DNA of 64,000 nt from Annulohypoxylon bovei var. microspora (lineage: Eukaryota > Ascomycota > Sordariomycetes > Xylariales > Hypoxylaceae). Positions within the stretch are counted from its first letter, which is position 1. Every line of letters starts with the position of its first letter. Location of the stretch: contig MU405309.1 of NCBI GenBank assembly GCA_022836615.1, positions 81,857 to 145,856 of the forward strand, given 5' to 3'. A program made the translations under genes and the position numbers. A model generated the notes under the pieces. It was not told where the DNA came from and did no database searches. It worked only from the letters and a program-made list of their open reading frames with translations. Of the stretch, positions 23,873 to 35,415 are shown one piece after another.

Positions 23873-26635
23873 TCCACCATGGGGTTGATAGTCTCACACG
23901 ATGGCCTACCATGGCTTGACAGCAGCAGCATAAGCGACGGGTTCATGCTGCGGGTTTGGAACCTCGGCTCGAGCGCTGCGCGACCCCTATCATATGTATC
24001 TCGAAGGACATGCTCGTGAGATACAGTGTAGGTAGATGGGTACAGTAAGCTACGAGCTGCAATTTCAGATGTTACGCGACACCTCGGAACGTGTTGCAGT
24101 ATCAGTAACATGGGGACATACACGTGTAGACCATGCGAGGTCGTTTTGCATCGCGACAGCTCTAAGGTGACTTGACGAGATGGATACATACATACATACG
24201 ACGCCGCGTTAGTGTTGGAAGAGGGAAGCATGGCTATTCCACATGCGAGACGAAGAGGGGACATGACCTCGAAATTCGTATAGGTGTACATGTAGATTTT
24301 TTTTATGTTTTCGAATCGGGATTTATTGGATGGGCGAGTAGATATGTCGGGTATGTACGGTATGTATATGTAGGTAGGTACATAGGTGTGAATTGTGACG
24401 TGATAAGGCAATCTTTCCCGAGTCAGGAGTATTAGTCGATGATGGCATCTAGCCCCTTGACGGTCTATGTATTTCAAGTTGACACTTAAAGATATGGAAA
24501 TCCACTACTAGTCATGATCTAGCTAAAGGGGCAGAGGGGGGGTTCAACACGTATATACGCATAATTATCTATTTACTTAACCCCAGTATTCATAATAAAC
24601 TGAAGAAGAAAGAGAGACTTGAGGTTTAGTTTGCTCAATTATTCGTTTGATATACATTCAGTATGCAGTTGAATGTACCTAGGTTGCTAATAGCGGGATG
24701 CTGCTGCACGTGGATTAGCCGATTGGTAAGAATTATCGAGGCTCGGAAGCATAATGGTACTGAGGGATGGATTAAGGTTACAGGGATCTGCTATTCTCAA
24801 CAATTGATCAATTTGGTAGGATAAGATCCTAGGCGATCCCCAACAGAAAAGAAAAAAAAACGACAAGCACGACAAGCACGACAAGGTCCTAAAGAAGCGG
24901 GGAGGAAACCCCATTCTTGAACCCGACAGCCAGACGCTATACCAGATCGGGGAATCCGCCCCCTGAATAAACCCTGCAGTCCACGATTCGGGAACATGGA
25001 AAATCAGGGGCATTATGAACATGAATAGGAGATGCCGATATTACCTAGGTACATGTATGTATGCAACATCGAATAATGCGGAGAAGGAGCTCGAATCGGG
25101 AAAACGTCTCTTGGGAATTGGAAACACCAGCGTTATCTGATCTTTCTGTTGTACATACAACCTGTACACAAACTTTTGCGAATTATAACGGTCTTCAACG
25201 GGCTAGCTGGGATATGCCGAATTTCGAAGCTGCTTTTTTTTACAATTACGTAGATGTGAGACTTTACATACCCGTCTTATGTATATAGGTACCTAAAATA
25301 GCCACATACATCTGGTGTCTTGAAAGTTGAGTGAGATAAGCGTCGATCAACACTGCGGATCCGTCTTTTGATACTGAGCTTTAAGAACCAAACATGGAAA
25401 TAGGAGCCGTTAATGCTAGGCACTGTATCTGCCCCTCAGTCCCTGAATTGCTCTTATCCAAATATGTAGGTACGTATGTACAGGGAGTTCTAGGCAAGGA
25501 AAGCCGACTCTACACTAATTATTCTTTCTCGCCACATGTCATGAGTCTATTTGCTTCCCCCTACAAAATAGAACAGAAGGCTCGCGTGGCGCGCTGTCGA
25601 TGCCGCTTACGTCTTCTATCTCACACGATGAGCCGCGGTTTGCTGCTCGAAAGCTCGAACTGGTCGAACGATGGCCTATTATTGTCCGATGACATACGAT
25701 GGCGATGGCTTGCTCTCACTTAGACACCCTGCAGCCATCCGTAGGCAAGGGAGCTGTCTTCATTCTTGTGGAGGAAAGAAACAGGTAATACATAGACGAC
25801 TTCGTCAGTTGTTGCGGCTTGTCCGCTGCTGAAAGGCCAATTAAGATCCTCTGATAGGCCGATCACGAAAATCCAGCCAGCCAGTAGCCTCTTGGCAAGT
25901 CCCAGGCGGAAGAAGTGTGTGATCTTTAAGTGGTGCTAGGCCTAGCCTTGCTGATGAGAAAGCCCACATGAAGATATCCGGCTGTCGACTGTCGACGAAC
26001 GACCGTGAAGGCGGTGAGAGGTGCAGTTATTCGCCAACAAAAACCAGCTCCTTTTATTTTCATACTCAGGTAACTAAACATAGATACGGTTATGTATAGA
26101 TATATAAATGTATAGATGTATGTATATATGCATTACCTAGGCTGCTAGGTAATGAAGATGCAGTAGTATTTTAATATAATTTTTTCTCTTAATGTCCCTC
26201 GTTTCTTCTCCTGCATTCTTCGCATTTGCATGTGGTTGTGTCGTAGATGATCTCGGGATGGGTACATAGGTACTTAGATGAGCAAGAATAGAAGTAATGT
26301 CAAACCCTGAAATGGACTAGGTACCGAAACTTGTGGGAGGAATTACGCTAAAAACGGCGGGGTCATACCTTAATGCTTCATAGGGTTGCAGAAGGTAGAT
26401 TGTTAGTACCGAATGTAAGTAAAATACTGCGCAAAGGTACTTACTTACCATTCTGCTAAGTGTCAATACTTTAATGATCTCTTGGCGAGGCTCACAGTAC
26501 ATTTACGGTACAAATATTTTGGCGTGCCCCTGGCTTTTCTCAGCAAGATCAAGATATCGAGGTATTGATGTAACGGCTTAAGCGATTCGAACTTTTTTTT
26601 TTGTCTTCTTCGTCGTGTTCCCCGGTAGGTGCATT

Positions 26636-26665
26636 GTCTACCTACTATGTATTCTGTAGGTAGAC
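26636..26665. repeat. Perfect 10-bp inverted repeat with 10-base loop
   Basis: GTCTACCTAC and its exact reverse complement GTAGGTAGAC flank a 10-base spacer. The arms are built from the CCTA/TAGG motif common in this window. It may be only a consequence of that motif. Confidence 0.6.
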
Positions 26666-26771
26666 ACAAGAAAATACCCGTCCTACTAGGTAGTAGACAA
26701 GGTATTTTCCGTCTCGCATAATATTTAGGAAGACAGGAGGTGAAACTACCCAGTAGCCAACCACACAATAC

Positions 26772-26853
26772 TATTTCTGTTTCTACTTCTATCTTCTACT
26801 TCCCACCTCCCGCCTCCCGCCTCCTGCCTCCCACCTCCTACCCTCTTATAAAG
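26772..26853 (+). promoter_or_regulatory. Pyrimidine-rich tract and TATAAAG, probable desaturase promoter
   Basis: A run of CTCCC/CTCCT units (26800-26846) is followed by TATAAAG at 26847-26853, about 440 bp before the desaturase ATG. CT-rich tracts near transcription starts are common in fungal promoters. Function is inferred from position. Confidence 0.4.
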
Positions 26854-27293
26854 TGATCATTGTAGCACCATCTTGGTCGGGAGGCCTTCTCTTCCTTCCA
26901 ATTCGTCTTGGTCTCTTTCCAATTGACTGGCTCTTAGTCCTTTCCACCTTGAAGCGATCTTCTCGGTGCTGTGCTGCCGTGCAATTTCGCCCGCCTGCCC
27001 GCCTGCCCGCCCTTCTCAACAAGTCGGCAACTCGGACACCTCGAAGTTAAAACTTGAGGGGCAAGCTAGCCTTTCTCTACCTACTATCGCCAGCACCACT
27101 ACTTGGAGGTGCCTTTCCGTTAAAAGAAGCTGTCTTCACTGACTAGTCACTCTTCCTTTTCTCCCTTCCGCCACAACCGAATCGAGCTATCGAATTTGTT
27201 GGCACAGACCTTGGGCAACTCGACCACCAACCAAGTTAGCAGCAGGACAAGGAGACATCGTAGCCGCCTAGCATAGCATTTTCAATATCCATC

Positions 27294-28828
27294 ATGGCTT
27301 CTACCGTCGCAACTGGCGTTCCGCGTCAGAATCCCGCCCTTCGGCGAACCTTCACGTCCACCACGGCCGATACTGATGTTTCGTCGCCGTCTACGGCGAT
27401 GGGTTCTCCGATCGACTCTCCTAGGCAATCAGCATCCTCTACGTCGCTCTCCTCAATGTCCTCGATCGAACCCAACAGCACCTCTCACGGAAAATTGGTC
27501 GACACATACGGAAACGACTTCGAGATTCCTGACTATAGCATCAAGGATATTCACGACGCCATCCCCAAACGCTGTTTCGAGCGGTCCGCAGTCAAAGGTC
27601 TATTCTACGTCTTCCGCGACATCGCCCAGCTAGCAACCACCTTCTACCTCTTTCACACCTACCTGACTCCGGAGAACGTCCCTTCTACCCCGGCTCGCGT
27701 TGCCCTATGGGGTTTGTACACCTTCCTCCAGGGTCTCTTCGGCACCGGCGTCTGGGTATTGGCTCACGAGTGCGGTCACCAGTCTTTCAGCACATCCAAG
27801 GTTTTGAACGATACTGTAGGTTGGATATTGCACTCTTCTCTCCTGGTGCCATATTTCAGCTGGAAGATCTCTCACGGCAAGCACCACAAGGCGACCGGCC
27901 ACATGGAGCGCGACATGGTCTTCGTTCCTAGGACCCGCGAGGAGAGGGCCAGCCGCATCGGAAGGCTAGTCCACGAGCTCGGAGAGCTCGGCGAGGAGAC
28001 GCCCATCGTCACCCTGCTCACGCTCTTAGGACAGCAGCTTATCGGCTGGCCTAACTACCTCTTAACCAATGTTACCGGGCATAATTTCCACGAGCGGCAG
28101 AGGGAAGGCCGCGGGAAGGGCAAGAAGAATGGCTGGTTCAACGGCGTCAACCACTTCAACCCTTCGAGTCCCCTCTTCGAGGCCAAGGACGCCAAGCTGA
28201 TCGTGCTGAGCGACCTAGGCTTGGCCATCACCACCTCCGTCCTAGTATTCCTCGGTAACAGATTCGGTTGGAACAACCTGCTCGTCTGGTATTTCCTACC
28301 CTACCTGTGGGTCAACCATTGGCTTGGTAAGTTGCCCAATCTCGAACGATAACCGGTTCGTATCGAGCAAGCGCTAATTGTCACACAGTTGCTATTACCT
28401 TCCTGCAGCACACCGACCCGTCTCTACCCCACTACAAGCCCGAGTCGTGGAACTATGTTCGCGGCGCTGCTGCGACGATCGACCGGGAGTTCGGGTTTAT
28501 CGGCCGCCAGCTGATGCACGGCATCATCGAGACACACGTCCTCCACCATTACGTCTCCACCATCCCATTCTATAACGCCGACGAGGCTAGCGATGCTATC
28601 AGGAAGGTCATGGGCCGCCACTACCGATCGGACACCAGGGGCGGCTCCCTCGGCTTCATGAAGGCCATGTGGCGCAGCGCAAGGATGTGCCAGTGGGTCG
28701 AACCTAGCGAGGGTGCCAAAGGTGAAGGTCAGGGCGTCCTGTTCTTCAGAAACACCAACGGCATGGGCACAAAGCCGACAAAGATGAGCCCGCCTCAAAA
28801 GGGCATGAAGATTGGTGCGGATGAGTAA
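27294..28828 (+). CDS. FAD2: Delta12-type fatty acid desaturase, 2 exons
   Basis: Exons are 27294-28326 and 28389-28828, with a 62-bp intron (GTAAGT...CACAG) splitting a Val codon; the product is 490 residues. It is an ER membrane di-iron desaturase that inserts a second double bond, most likely oleate to linoleate. The three histidine boxes are intact: HECGH (about 158-162), HGKHH (about 194-198) and HVLHH (about 394-398). The motifs MERDMVFVP and HYVSTIPFYNADEA are typical of the fungal Delta12/omega-3 group. Hydrophobic segments flank the first two boxes. The N-terminal 75 residues are Ser/Thr-rich. A paralogous omega-3 (Delta15) desaturase is possible, since the two are close relatives; Delta12 is the better guess. 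The third box is in exon 2, so the unspliced frame from the start lacks it. Confidence 0.9.
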
Positions 28829-30094
28829 AGGTACTTGCTCGCGTCGAAAAGTGTCGCCGTATCGAATATCCGCTAGTAGCGAATGCCCGGATGGCAGCGC
28901 TATCAAGCCTTGGATAGTACCTAGTAATGGAACGAGTTGGACGGCAGAACGCTTGGCTGGGGCAGCCTTGATCTAGGATCTGCTTAGCAGGGTTAGTCGG
29001 TAACTTGCTGTATACTAGAGCTCATACACTCTAGTCAGAGCAAACTCCGTGTTTCTTGGCGTTTGCAAAGGGGTTTTCAAAATAAGGGAGCACACCGCAG
29101 AAAAGCGGTGGCGATCAGAGTTCAGGGAGCGAAATGAAATAGATATAGACTAGACAGCTAGCCGCGATGACGAATGTGATACATTGAGCAACATCCGCGC
29201 TGTGTCTTTCCCGCTGCATGGAAGATCTCTAGAATACTAAGTAGGCAACACACGTTGGAATAAAGAATTCAACCCAAAAAAGCACTGCACAGTATGTCTA
29301 CACAGGCAACCTCGAAATAGAGTGACGGACCACGAGGTATCTAGGTACGGGGTCCAGGGGGGAAGTTGGGGATGATAAATAGCATTCCGGCCGATCCGTG
29401 GTCTGATCCGACTGCGTAATGACAAACTATCTGCGTCTTGTTTGGAGGTCGAATGAAAGAGGGGTCGTTCGCGAATCACATCGCCAAACCCCGAAGAATC
29501 CCCCGCATTCCATCGTACCCATCGTACAATACCTACCTACCTGTAGGTAGTATATTTGAGATGTAGAATTACAGTAATCGTTGTAACACCCCGCCTCGTA
29601 AGATCTGGATCGCGCTGCGTAGTACACCTTAACTGGTAGTGCTACAATTGTCGTCGTTCACGTTCTTCTAGGTCCGTATATATCAAGCATTTACTAAATT
29701 ATACCCAGGCACAATACATAAGAGGCGTGAGAATATTGATCATGAAGATGTATTAATAGCCATGTATCTCGGATATCGTTCCATACCTAAGGTATAGAAC
29801 CTATCTGCGAGGTAACTGCTTGCGTAACGTGTCCGGAGTTGTGGAACTCATCCATCGAAGAGTTTACATCCATATTACATACAGCTAGGCTCCCCTCTTT
29901 AATCATCCATCTGCCCATAAAGTTTGTGAATCATACAACAAGAGCCCCTATGATCAACGACAGATCGTTATAAACAACCAGTAGTCACACAAGACTCACG
30001 TACAAAATTATAATCCGGCCTCACCCCCTCCAACCTCGATTTCCTGCTGAGGCAGCCTTGATGCTGTTTAATTCGCCTTCCCCCTTTTTTTATT
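28829..30094. other. Intergenic, convergent gene ends
   Basis: This region lies between the 3' ends of the desaturase and the orphan gene on the minus strand. It contains the CCTACCTACCTGTAGGTAG cluster near 29530-29550. No gene is supported. Confidence 0.5.
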
Positions 30095-33000
30095 TTACTT
30101 AGCCTCAGAACTGGTAGGCCTCGAAGAAGTCGGAGGTGTTACTGTTGACTGGCTGCCTACGTTAACAGAGTTACCAATAGCGGTACCGATACGTTGCTGT
30201 ACTCGGTCGCCTCGCTGTTGTTGATTTTTTAAGCGCTTCTGAAGCCGCTTTCTCTGGCGATAACTTAGATGCTTCTTCTTAGCGTGGCCTTGGTCGTCGT
30301 CAACCTTTTGCCTCTTACTAAGGGGAGATTCGTCGACTACGGAGACGTCTGAAACAGGGGCCTTGCGTTTTCGTCGCTTTTTGGCCCTGCTACCTTCCTC
30401 AACACCCTCACACACCTTCTTACAGGTAGTGGTAGAGCTATGCACGGGCACGGGGGCGGGGGCGGCTGTCTCTGAAGCTGTCGGGTGCGACTCTCTAGAC
30501 ACCGTGTTATCCAAATCTGGAGCGAACGGCTTTGCTGCGGCTAGAGATTTGGACAATGGCTTAGGCACATCCGTTGCCATATCATCGGCCTCGTTAGTCT
30601 CCGTGAAGCCGGCCAGCCATTTAGGTGATTGGCGCAGCACGTATTTAAGTGCCTGCTCTGCGTCTGGGTCATTAGACGCCGTATCTACTCTCGAAGTAGC
30701 CTCGTTAATCTCCTTGAAGCTTTTTGGAGAGAGCGTAGATAATTTTTCTATCTCCGGAGTCGGAGAGACTGCATCGTATTCTGCCTGCTCTTCCATCGTC
30801 AAGCCCGGTACTTCAACCACAATCTTAGTCTTGGTCAAGTCCTCCTTGGGCTGCGTTGGTGATTCGGGCGTGGCATTCGCGCTCGGTCGCTCAACATCGT
30901 GGGCAGGTTCGTTTGACTGGACTATAGACGGCAGAAGGCTTGTTAACGATCTAGTCGTTCGCCTCCCGGCGATTCCGCCCAAAATATGCGCGGCGTTGAC
31001 ATGCTCGAGCCCGTAAGATGCATCTCGGGTCCGCGGTATCTCTGGAGATTGTAGCCGGGGCTTGGGCGATATATGAGCAGGGATTCCAGAGCTCGGCTCA
31101 CTGCTGCTGCTACTCGTCTGATCATCGTCAGATTCGGCCAACTCGTCAGTTTTCCGTACCGGAGACGACGCGTTAGCAAGTCGGGTCGCAGGGCTGGAGC
31201 TCATCAGCTCTGCCAATTCCTGGTTTGACGGCGGCGCACAATCATCAATCAGCTGCTGTGTAATAAGAGTAGAAGTCGTCTCGGACTCTACAGACGGCGG
31301 AGACAGGGCACCTTGTGGGGCAGTGGCGGGTGTGAGAGAGGTGGGAAATTCCTCCCGAGTTATAGTGCCGTTTGGTTTAGGAGGGTTAGTTATTTGTCGA
31401 GCGCCGATGTTATTATCGGATCCGCCAGCGAGCACGTACTGCTTCGTCCTCTCCATATAATCAGCCCGCACTGCAGCCTTGTCTTTAACCTTAGCTCGCG
31501 GGCTCGCCCGTCTCGGTACCTTTGGTGATATATCTGGCGATGGGGACTCGTGACGCGACCTTGCCTTCGAATCCCCGGTCGGGGGCCGTTGAATATTTAC
31601 GAGCGCCGCGTCTCCGGGAACACCAGATGTGATTTGTTCAGTACTAGCCTCTTCTTCATGTGACCCTTCAGCATCAGATGTATCGTCATCGTCAGAGTCA
31701 CTCTCAAACTCAGCCCAACGCGAAGGCCATCTAAGGGTAGCAGTTTTCTCAGCCTCGACGAGTGTCTCATCGTCCGGTTCCTTACAGCCAGGGATGTAGC
31801 CTCCAGCTCCGAGACCTTCCAAGATCCATCCTTTGAATGGTCCATCGGCAAGCCAGACTCTACCATCTCTGCCGGGCATAAACAAAGTCTCGTACTTCTC
31901 CATCCACAAGTGGGGACTCCACCAGGGTTTCCTTGCGGAGTCGGCTGGACGAGCCGCAACCGATTCCTCGCCATCACGTTTACTATCTGGGCTCGATTGT
32001 AACGTCGTGTTTACATCTGCCTGCTCTTCGTTCGTCTCGTCCTCGGACCCACGCGAAATAGATGCATCGGAAAAGGCATCGCGCACGCGCTTCGAGTAGC
32101 CCCGACCGAACTTGGAGGATCTAATCGGTAGTTTGGGGGATGATTCTCGTTTGTGCACCCTGAGCGCCAGTTTGTTGATAGGCGTAAATGAAATCGGAGG
32201 CTTAGGATAAGACCCGCTGCGAAGCGTTCGGCCGGGACTTATCTGTGATGATTTTGGGGTTATGGCTCGCGACTGTTGAGGTGAAGGGGGATTATTGTCT
32301 CGCTCATCGCTTGATGGCGCTTCGTTGCTTGAAGGAGGTTGATATTCGTCATCGGTGTACTCGGTCTCCTCGAAGAATGATTCAGGAATGGGTTTGTCAG
32401 TCGCTACCGCTAGGTTAGTAAACGTGTGCCAGGATTTAATCGACTGTGAAGACGAACCTTTCTTCTCGAACTTAATCTTCATAGTCTTCTTCACGCCATC
32501 AATAGCCGCTCTATACGAGCTTGGGATTTCCGAACCAACATTGCGTCTACCCGCCTCCTTGGATCCTTTCGACTTAGTTTGGGCCGATCTTCGCTTGGGG
32601 TGATTACCAATGCCGACTCTCGAGTCCTTCTTAGCTGAGCTTGATTCCTCTAGTACCCGAGTCGCATCTCTGTGGTTCTTATCAAGGAATTTCAGATGAC
32701 TGTTGACTGAGTGGGAAGAGCGTTTCCCTATAGCCTTGGCAGATGGTTTCACAGGGGTAGGTACGAGATCCGAATCTTCCTCGCTAGATTGGGATGAGGA
32801 TCCCGTCAATGATACGACCTCGGCTCCCTTAGGAATACCAGACGGAGTGCGTGAAAAGAAAGCTGGACCGCGTGCTGCGGTTGAGCGAGGGCGAGGTGGC
32901 GACCCGAACGAGGACTCGACCTCATTGCGGGAAGAGTCATCTATCGTGATCACTGTAGGACTAGCCGCAACTCGTGCCGGGGCGGAGGTGTCACCGCCTG

Positions 33001-33790
33001 ATTTGTGCTCGGAAGCAGGATGACCGGTTGGTGGGACGTAACGACTAGACGTCTCATTACTCGAAGAATCCACCGAGATGATCTGGGCGCCTAGAGGGAC
33101 TGGTACTGGGATGTGTGACCAAGATCGACGAGGGCCGCCTGGTACACGGGTTCTGAGAGATGATGCCAGAGGAGCAGATGGCTTAGCGACAGCTTTTATT
33201 GGTGTCGATGATAGCACGCTCCCGTGTTTCTTTCGAGGGCCTACGCTGCTCGCCCTCTTGTTCGAAGGCATGACTGATTTACGTCCAACAGCAACCGACG
33301 TGAGCTTGCGCCCTCGACGATCATCGTCTTCGCTGTCCGACGGTATATCGTACGGATCCTGCCGGCCACTATGAGGCGTCTGGCTATAGTCATTTAGCGT
33401 GGCGGCTGGGTTCCTAGCCTTAGGCGTGGCTCCTTTAGCAGGGGGCTCAGGAGCCTGGAGATGACTTCTATTATGAGCTGAACCCGGGGCCTTTGTGCCA
33501 ACTGGACTAGTATATTGAGTGGCTGCTGCTTTACCACGACTGCCGGCTGCCTGGGATGAGATAGGCTTGGGCCGAGAGCTAGATGATTCTTTGATCGCGG
33601 ACCGACTCTTCGATCGATTCCTAGTCAAGTCCTTCACAGCGGGTCTGGACTTGGGATCAGGAGTTCGCGGCTGCTTCATCCTAGTCTCCCTTATAGCAGG
33701 TCTAGCCGGAACCGAGAGAGATCGCGCTTGAGTAGAATAGCTTCCTCCGGAGCCGCCTAGCCTCCCCAACCTTTTGGAATCGGTAGGCAT
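30095..33790 (-). CDS. Hypothetical 1231-residue disordered protein, probably nuclear
   Basis: This single-exon frame of 1231 residues has normal coding composition throughout, and I do not recognise it. Most of it is Ser/Pro/Lys/Arg-rich and disordered. One block stands out at about residues 621-670: WWSPHLWMEKYETLFMPG, then GRVWLADGPFKGW and LGAGGYIPGC. It is aromatic- and Gly-rich and looks folded and conserved. It is followed by an acidic run (ESDSDDDDTSDAEGSHEEE). Near the C-terminus are strongly basic clusters (KKRRKRKAP and YRQRKRLQKRLKNQQQ) that resemble bipartite nuclear signals or a nucleolar tail. The start at 33790 is the first ATG of the open frame. A chromatin or ribosome-biogenesis role would be a guess. 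Confidence 0.7.
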   Translation of the reverse strand: MPTDSKRLGRLGGSGGSYSTQARSLSVPARPAIRETRMKQPRTPDPKSRPAVKDLTRNRSKSRSAIKESSSSRPKPISSQAAGSRGKAAATQYTSPVGTKAPGSAHNRSHLQAPEPPAKGATPKARNPAATLNDYSQTPHSGRQDPYDIPSDSEDDDRRGRKLTSVAVGRKSVMPSNKRASSVGPRKKHGSVLSSTPIKAVAKPSAPLASSLRTRVPGGPRRSWSHIPVPVPLGAQIISVDSSSNETSSRYVPPTGHPASEHKSGGDTSAPARVAASPTVITIDDSSRNEVESSFGSPPRPRSTAARGPAFFSRTPSGIPKGAEVVSLTGSSSQSSEEDSDLVPTPVKPSAKAIGKRSSHSVNSHLKFLDKNHRDATRVLEESSSAKKDSRVGIGNHPKRRSAQTKSKGSKEAGRRNVGSEIPSSYRAAIDGVKKTMKIKFEKKGSSSQSIKSWHTFTNLAVATDKPIPESFFEETEYTDDEYQPPSSNEAPSSDERDNNPPSPQQSRAITPKSSQISPGRTLRSGSYPKPPISFTPINKLALRVHKRESSPKLPIRSSKFGRGYSKRVRDAFSDASISRGSEDETNEEQADVNTTLQSSPDSKRDGEESVAARPADSARKPWWSPHLWMEKYETLFMPGRDGRVWLADGPFKGWILEGLGAGGYIPGCKEPDDETLVEAEKTATLRWPSRWAEFESDSDDDDTSDAEGSHEEEASTEQITSGVPGDAALVNIQRPPTGDSKARSRHESPSPDISPKVPRRASPRAKVKDKAAVRADYMERTKQYVLAGGSDNNIGARQITNPPKPNGTITREEFPTSLTPATAPQGALSPPSVESETTSTLITQQLIDDCAPPSNQELAELMSSSPATRLANASSPVRKTDELAESDDDQTSSSSSEPSSGIPAHISPKPRLQSPEIPRTRDASYGLEHVNAAHILGGIAGRRTTRSLTSLLPSIVQSNEPAHDVERPSANATPESPTQPKEDLTKTKIVVEVPGLTMEEQAEYDAVSPTPEIEKLSTLSPKSFKEINEATSRVDTASNDPDAEQALKYVLRQSPKWLAGFTETNEADDMATDVPKPLSKSLAAAKPFAPDLDNTVSRESHPTASETAAPAPVPVHSSTTTCKKVCEGVEEGSRAKKRRKRKAPVSDVSVVDESPLSKRQKVDDDQGHAKKKHLSYRQRKRLQKRLKNQQQRGDRVQQRIGTAIGNSVNVGSQSTVTPPTSSRPTSSEAK

Positions 33791-35415
33791 GGCGACTAGG
33801 TCATATCACACGCTGTATTACAACTTGGAGGGCGATCGGTCAGAGTACGAACGAAGGACCTCGACGGTGCTGCAAGACTAAGATCAAGACAAGAGAGCAG
33901 CTGGCGAGATAGAAAATGGGTGTAAATGAGGTTGGGAAACGGTGTTTCAGAGCAGAAAACTGAACTGTTAAGAGGGAACCGAGGTATTAAAGTGCCCGTG
34001 TGATTTTGGGCTGGCAGGACAAGAGAGGAATAGCGAGCATATACACATATCTTGGTAGAAAGTGATACCAACCTCCAAGATCGTGAAATCTCGGGCGAGT
34101 GTTGATATTCACACGAATAGGCTGTCCATGCTTTCCGGGACTAGATCGGTGTAGGCCAATGGTAGAGAGATAGAGCAGCTGAGAGGTAGAGAGGTCGAAA
34201 CATGTGCAGTTGTAGTTGGTCGAGTTTAGTACTAGGTGTGAGGCGAGGTGTTGTGAATACTGAAGGTGAAGTGGAAGGTGGTGATAAAAGTTGTACCTCA
34301 GGTACTTTGGGAAGGAACAATAGATACCTCGGATGTAGGTAGGTAGGTAGGATGTAGGTAGAGATTAACGATGGAAGGTATAATTCGCTCTTGCCCTCAC
34401 TCAATCCCACCTAGGCAGTAAGTATGTGAAAATACCTAGGTCACCTTGTTGCTCGACTGACTGACGAATGTCATTCGACTCTGCCACCGTCTAGTTATGA
34501 TTTTCAACCACTACGTCGATGTCAAGCAGCTCTATCACGTTAGACACTCGAGGTACCTAGGTGACAGAGACAAACCTTGGAGAGCATCAAGTCGAGCCAA
34601 GTTAAGTTGGGCCGACAGGACCGAACGGAGGTAGCTTCAAGGTCCGTGGAACTGCGTAGAGCAAGAGATGGAAAAAAGAAAGGAGATTACCTAGAATTTA
34701 CAATCCGTTCTTACCCTACATACATGTATATGATGTGCAGCGCAGAAGTACAGAATCACAGACTCGCGGGCTGTGATCACGCATGCACAGTGTGCATCGG
34801 GATGTTCTAGGTCGTTTCCAGAGAATGACAGGTCGTATTAATGTGAAAGGAAAGAGGGTACCGGGGACTATGTCCTCAGGTCCTGTCCAGTCATATTCAT
34901 TTATGACAGGGGCTGTAATAACTGTTCTTCTCTCATCAGAGCTGAAATTACGGAAGATAGAAAAAGAAAAGTGTGCATATAATTTTTATCTAAGCATTTT
35001 GAAACGCGTATGTAGGTATGAGGACTCGGGAATTATATGATTACCTATTTAAGCATTACCACCACCTTGATGGGAATACTACATGGTAGGTACTAGGTAC
35101 AGTGTACCTAATGTTTCATCCCTGCTGTACATGTATTGGGTAGCCGTTGCCTCATTGATAAAGTTGCATCTGTTCCGATTGATCCATCCAACCGGGAAGC
35201 CGGGTCAGTACCCATAAGGTCACTCACTACCTACATATATGGACCCACTGTTTTCAGACATCAACCCCCACTGCCTCCATATGTTTAGATCTTCAAGATA
35301 CCTACCTAGCAATCACCTACGGATCACCCATTCACACAACAAAGTAAAGATAAAATAAGGCCTGAAGAGCTTATCATACATTGGCTAGCTAAAGTGATTG
35401 CCTAAGTGCCTGAGG
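33791..35415. other. Intergenic
   Basis: The stretch lies between two minus-strand genes and contains (TAGG)n near 34334-34366 and several ACCTAGGT palindromes near 34430 and 34555. It probably holds the promoter of the orphan gene. No gene is supported. Confidence 0.5.

Larger units (their letters stand above)
23873..27293. other. 3.4-kb gene-free region upstream of the desaturase
   Basis: No supported coding region lies here. It contains TAGG/CCTA microsatellite-like clusters near 24360-24380 and 26640-26700, a small hairpin (26636-26665) and a pyrimidine-rich run near the desaturase. The last 400 bp are probably promoter and 5' leader of the desaturase. Confidence 0.5.

Noticed and set aside
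28424..28906. 160-residue minus-strand frame
   Set aside because: It is antisense to exon 2 of the desaturase; the sense strand has the third histidine box.
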